NCBI RefSeq assembly: GCF_009695745.1
Contig: NZ_VUNH01000003.1
Coordinates: forward strand, 62,001-126,000
Direction of reading: 5' to 3'
DNA: 64,000 nucleotides
Origin: Pyramidobacter porci
GTDB lineage: Bacteria > Synergistota > Synergistia > Synergistales > Dethiosulfovibrionaceae
The notes below the pieces were generated by a model that saw only the letters and a program-made list of their open reading frames with translations, had not been told where the DNA came from and did no database searches. Within the stretch, counting starts at the first letter, position 1. The number at the start of each line of letters is the position of its first letter. The position numbers and the translations under genes were made by a program. Positions 61,622 through 64,000 of the stretch are shown here, piece by piece.

Positions 61622-61649
61622 TTGACATCGCGTAAAAATATGATATTTT
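61622..61649 (+). promoter_or_regulatory. Promoter of ahpC
   Basis: TTGACA at 61622-61627; TATTTT at 61644-61649 is the -10 at 16 bases. A 10-bp palindrome GTTAATTAAC at 61658-61667 just downstream could be an operator. Confidence 0.55.
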
Positions 61650-61702
61650 TAGTCAGGGTTAATTAACGCTAATCCGAAAAACATTCAAGGGGGTAATTCC
61701 AT

Positions 61703-62266
61703 ATGTCTCTTATCAACAAGGAAGTTTCCGATTTCAAGGTTTCGGCTTATCAGAACAACGAGTTCAAGACCGTGACCAAGGCCGACATCCTCGGCACGTG
61801 GAGCGTGTTTTTCTTTTATCCCGCGGATTTCACCTTCGTCTGTCCGACCGAGCTCGAGGATCTGGAAAACAATTACGAAAAGTTCAAGGCGGCCGGGTGC
61901 GAGATCTACTCCGTGTCCTGCGATACCCATTTCGTGCACAAGGCCTGGCACGACCATTCCGAGAAGATTTCCAAGCTGACCTATCCGATGCTGGCCGATC
62001 CGACCCAAGCGCTGGCGAAGGATTTCGAAGTCCTCATCGAGGCGGAGGGCATCGCCGAGCGCGGCACGTTCATCGTCAATCCCGAGGGCAAGATTGTCGC
62101 CTACGAGGTCAACTCCGGCAACGTCGGCCGCAACGCCGACGAGCTGCTGCGCAAGCTGCAGGCCTGTCAGTTCGTCGCCGAGCACGGCGACCAGGTCTGC
62201 CCGGCCAAATGGAAGCCCGGCGCGGAGACGCTGAAGCCGAGCCTCGACCTCGTCGGAGCGCTCTAA
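61703..62266 (+). CDS. ahpC: Peroxiredoxin AhpC
   Basis: A 187-residue typical two-cysteine peroxiredoxin that reduces hydrogen peroxide and organic peroxides. Peroxidatic Cys47 is in DFTFVCPTEL, resolving Cys166 in DQVCPAKW. AAGGGGG precedes the ATG. Its reductase follows immediately. Confidence 0.96.
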   Translation: MSLINKEVSDFKVSAYQNNEFKTVTKADILGTWSVFFFYPADFTFVCPTELEDLENNYEKFKAAGCEIYSVSCDTHFVHKAWHDHSEKISKLTYPMLADPTQALAKDFEVLIEAEGIAERGTFIVNPEGKIVAYEVNSGNVGRNADELLRKLQACQFVAEHGDQVCPAKWKPGAETLKPSLDLVGAL

Positions 62267-63907
62267 GTGAGCGCGGGCGAAAATCTCTACGACGCGATCA
62301 TTATCGGCGGCGGTCCGGCAGGACTGACCGCCGCTCTTTATCTGGCGCGGGCGTGCTACCGCGTCCTGGTCGTGGAGAAGGAAAAATTCGGCGGACAGAT
62401 CACGATCACGTCCGAAGTGGTCAATTATCCGGGCGTCGAGCGTGCCAGCGGCGCGGAGCTGACGGAAAAGATGCGCCGCCAGGCGGAAAATTTCGGCGCG
62501 GAGTTCCTGCTGGCCGAGGTCACGGGCATAGATGCCGGCGGAGAGATCCGCAAAGTCTCGACCAGCCGCGGCGTCTTCGAGTGTTTCGGCCTGCTCGTCG
62601 CCACGGGCGCGCATCCGCGCGCGGTCGGATTCGAAGGCGAACTGGATTTCCGCGGGCACGGCGTTGCCCACTGCGCGACCTGCGACGGCGAGTTCTTCAC
62701 CGGCAAGCCGGTCTTCGTCGTCGGCGGCGGTTTCGCGGCGGCGGAGGAGAGCGTTTTCCTTACCAAATACGCTTCGCACGTCACCGTGCTGGTCCGCGGC
62801 GACGACTTTTCCTGCGCCAAGTCGGCGGCCGACGAGGCGCGGCGGAACGAGAAGATCACCGTGCTCACCAACACTTCGGTGGAAAGCGTCTCGGGCGATT
62901 CCGTGCTGCGCCGCTTGGTCTACGTCAACAGCAAGACCGGCGAGCGCACGGTCTTCGAGCCGGAGAACGGCGACACCTTCGGCGTGTTTGTCTTCGCCGG
63001 CTACTCGCCGAGCACGGAACTTTTCAAGGGCATCGTCGAGCTGGACGAGCACGGCTACGTGATCACCGACCGGCAGCAGAAAACTTCGGCGGACGGCGTC
63101 TACGCCGCCGGCGACGTCTGCATCAAAAATCTGCGTCAGGTCGTCACGGCCGTCGGCGACGGAGCTCTGGCGGCGACCGAGCTTGAAAAATACTGCGCGG
63201 GAATGCAGAAGAAGACGGGACTGAAGCCGGAAGTGCCCCACAAGCGGGCGGCCGTGCATCAACCCGTCGATTCCGGCCGCACCGAGAACGCCCCGACGGT
63301 TTCTCCGGACGGCGCGCTCTTCACCGACGACATGGTCCGGCAGCTGAACGACCTGTTCGCCAAGATGGAGTCGCCGCTGATCCTGCGTCTGTCGCTGGAC
63401 GAACGGCCCGTTTCGCGCGAGCTGGAACGTTACATGGACGCGCTGGCGGCCTTGACGGACAAGCTGACCGTGGAAAAATCCGCCGCGGCGGACGACGGCG
63501 CCCCCTGCGTCAGAGTGTGCCGTGCCGACGGGCGCGAGACGGGCGTGGCGTTCCACGGCGTGCCCGGCGGACACGAGTTCACCTCGTTCGTGCTTGGGCT
63601 GTACAACCTCGCCGGTCCCGGACAGCGCATCGACGAGCGAACGAAAACGCAGGCTCAGGCGCTCGATCGCGACGTCCACATGACGATCATGGTCAGCCTG
63701 ACCTGCACGATGTGCCCTGAGCTGGTGACCGCGGCGCAGCGCATCGTCTCGCTGAATCCGCGCGTCTCCGTCGACATCTACGATCTCAACCACTTCCCGG
63801 CGCTGCGCGAGAAGTACAACGTCATGAGCGTTCCCTGCTGCGTCGTCAACGACGGACAGCCGATGTTCGGCAAGAAGACGGTCGAGGAACTGTTGGCGCG
63901 GTTCTGA
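62267..63907 (+). CDS. AhpF-like peroxiredoxin reductase with reversed domain order
   Basis: A 546-residue flavoprotein. The N-terminal part (1 to about 305) is a thioredoxin-reductase module: GGGPAG at 14-19, redox pair CATC at 136-139, second Rossmann motif VVGGGFAAAEES near 151. The C-terminal part (about 345-546) resembles the double thioredoxin-fold domain that stands at the N-terminus of ordinary AhpF, with CxxC as CTMC near 480-483 and MSVPCCVVND near 520. Electrons would run NAD(P)H, FAD, CATC, CTMC, AhpC. GTG start directly after the ahpC stop. Confidence 0.92.
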   Translation: MSAGENLYDAIIIGGGPAGLTAALYLARACYRVLVVEKEKFGGQITITSEVVNYPGVERASGAELTEKMRRQAENFGAEFLLAEVTGIDAGGEIRKVSTSRGVFECFGLLVATGAHPRAVGFEGELDFRGHGVAHCATCDGEFFTGKPVFVVGGGFAAAEESVFLTKYASHVTVLVRGDDFSCAKSAADEARRNEKITVLTNTSVESVSGDSVLRRLVYVNSKTGERTVFEPENGDTFGVFVFAGYSPSTELFKGIVELDEHGYVITDRQQKTSADGVYAAGDVCIKNLRQVVTAVGDGALAATELEKYCAGMQKKTGLKPEVPHKRAAVHQPVDSGRTENAPTVSPDGALFTDDMVRQLNDLFAKMESPLILRLSLDERPVSRELERYMDALAALTDKLTVEKSAAADDGAPCVRVCRADGRETGVAFHGVPGGHEFTSFVLGLYNLAGPGQRIDERTKTQAQALDRDVHMTIMVSLTCTMCPELVTAAQRIVSLNPRVSVDIYDLNHFPALREKYNVMSVPCCVVNDGQPMFGKKTVEELLARF

Positions 63908-63928
63908 AAAATCGTACATAAAGTCAAT

Positions 63929-63974
63929 AACGGCCCGGCGGGAGCTGAAATTTTCCAGCTCCCGCCGGGCCGTT
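63929..63974 (+). terminator. Terminator of the ahpC operon
   Basis: Long perfect stem (63929-63947 with 63956-63974) at 22 bases after the stop; the T run on the + strand is weak (GTTGCCGTT). Confidence 0.65.
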
Positions 63975-64000
63975 GCCGTTATGGGCTGACCGCGTCGAAA

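Overview
The window is a gene-dense, high-GC chromosome segment from what looks like an anaerobic, diderm, amino-acid-fermenting bacterium of the phylum Synergistota (Pyramidobacter-like is my best guess). This is inferred from the mix of TRAP and TAXI transporters, a V/A-type rotary ATPase locus, an LpxL-type lipid A acyltransferase (hence an outer membrane), FeoAB iron uptake and AhpC/AhpF-like peroxide defence. No rRNA is present to prove the phylum. Most genes are on the + strand and coupled by 4-8 base stop/start overlaps. No insertion sequences, CRISPR arrays or prophage were seen.

Layout. 1-5.8 kb: end of an unknown gene, fumarase, an M55 D-aminopeptidase and a three-gene GlpA-like / FAD oxidoreductase / DUF1667 module. 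6-12 kb: ferrous-iron cluster (two FeoA, FeoB, a Cys-rich mini-protein and three secreted proteins predicted to mature with histidine as residue 1). 12-16 kb: ileS behind a promoter, a 29-codon leader peptide with four consecutive Ile codons and an intrinsic terminator, then a parS-bearing palindrome and rluD. 16-20 kb: TAXI-TRAP transporter and a histidine phosphatase. 20-22.5 kb: rqcH (minus) and six tRNA genes. 22.5-30 kb: a large inverted-repeat element, a parS-like site, cysS (minus), a shortened uvrC, ribD-ribE-ribH without ribBA, and serS.

30-40 kb holds the most unusual locus. A glycosyltransferase with a catalytically dead WecA/MraY-like membrane half is followed by a CBS-domain protein and a complete V/A-ATPase-like operon (stalk, I, K, E, C, F, A-like, B-like, D-like). 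The membrane motor keeps its ion-binding Glu and its Arg residues, but the A-like and B-like head subunits have lost the P-loop, the A-like subunit lacks the catalytic Glu region and the usual large insertion, and the A-like gene appears to start at AUA. A second exact-palindrome parS core lies inside subunit I.

40-52 kb is a housekeeping series: rlmH, ybaB, recR, PIN-TRAM, ispDF, then a promoter with an attenuator-like terminator in front of rimP-nusA-ylxR/L7Ae-infB-rbfA-nrnA-truB-ribF, then the riboflavin ECF component ribU and tag. 52.7-64 kb: tRNA-Arg, a DctPQM TRAP transporter, an amino-acid ABC ATPase/permease pair without a binding protein, lpxL-like and tyrS (minus), a CdaR-like regulator, and ahpC with an AhpF-like reductase whose domains are in reversed order.

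Taken together the genes describe import of organic acids, amino acids, iron and riboflavin, translation and ribosome assembly, and chromosome segregation sites that suggest the replication origin is not far away. Coordinates of starts are my choices from ribosome-binding sites and family N-termini; residue numbers are approximate unless given singly.
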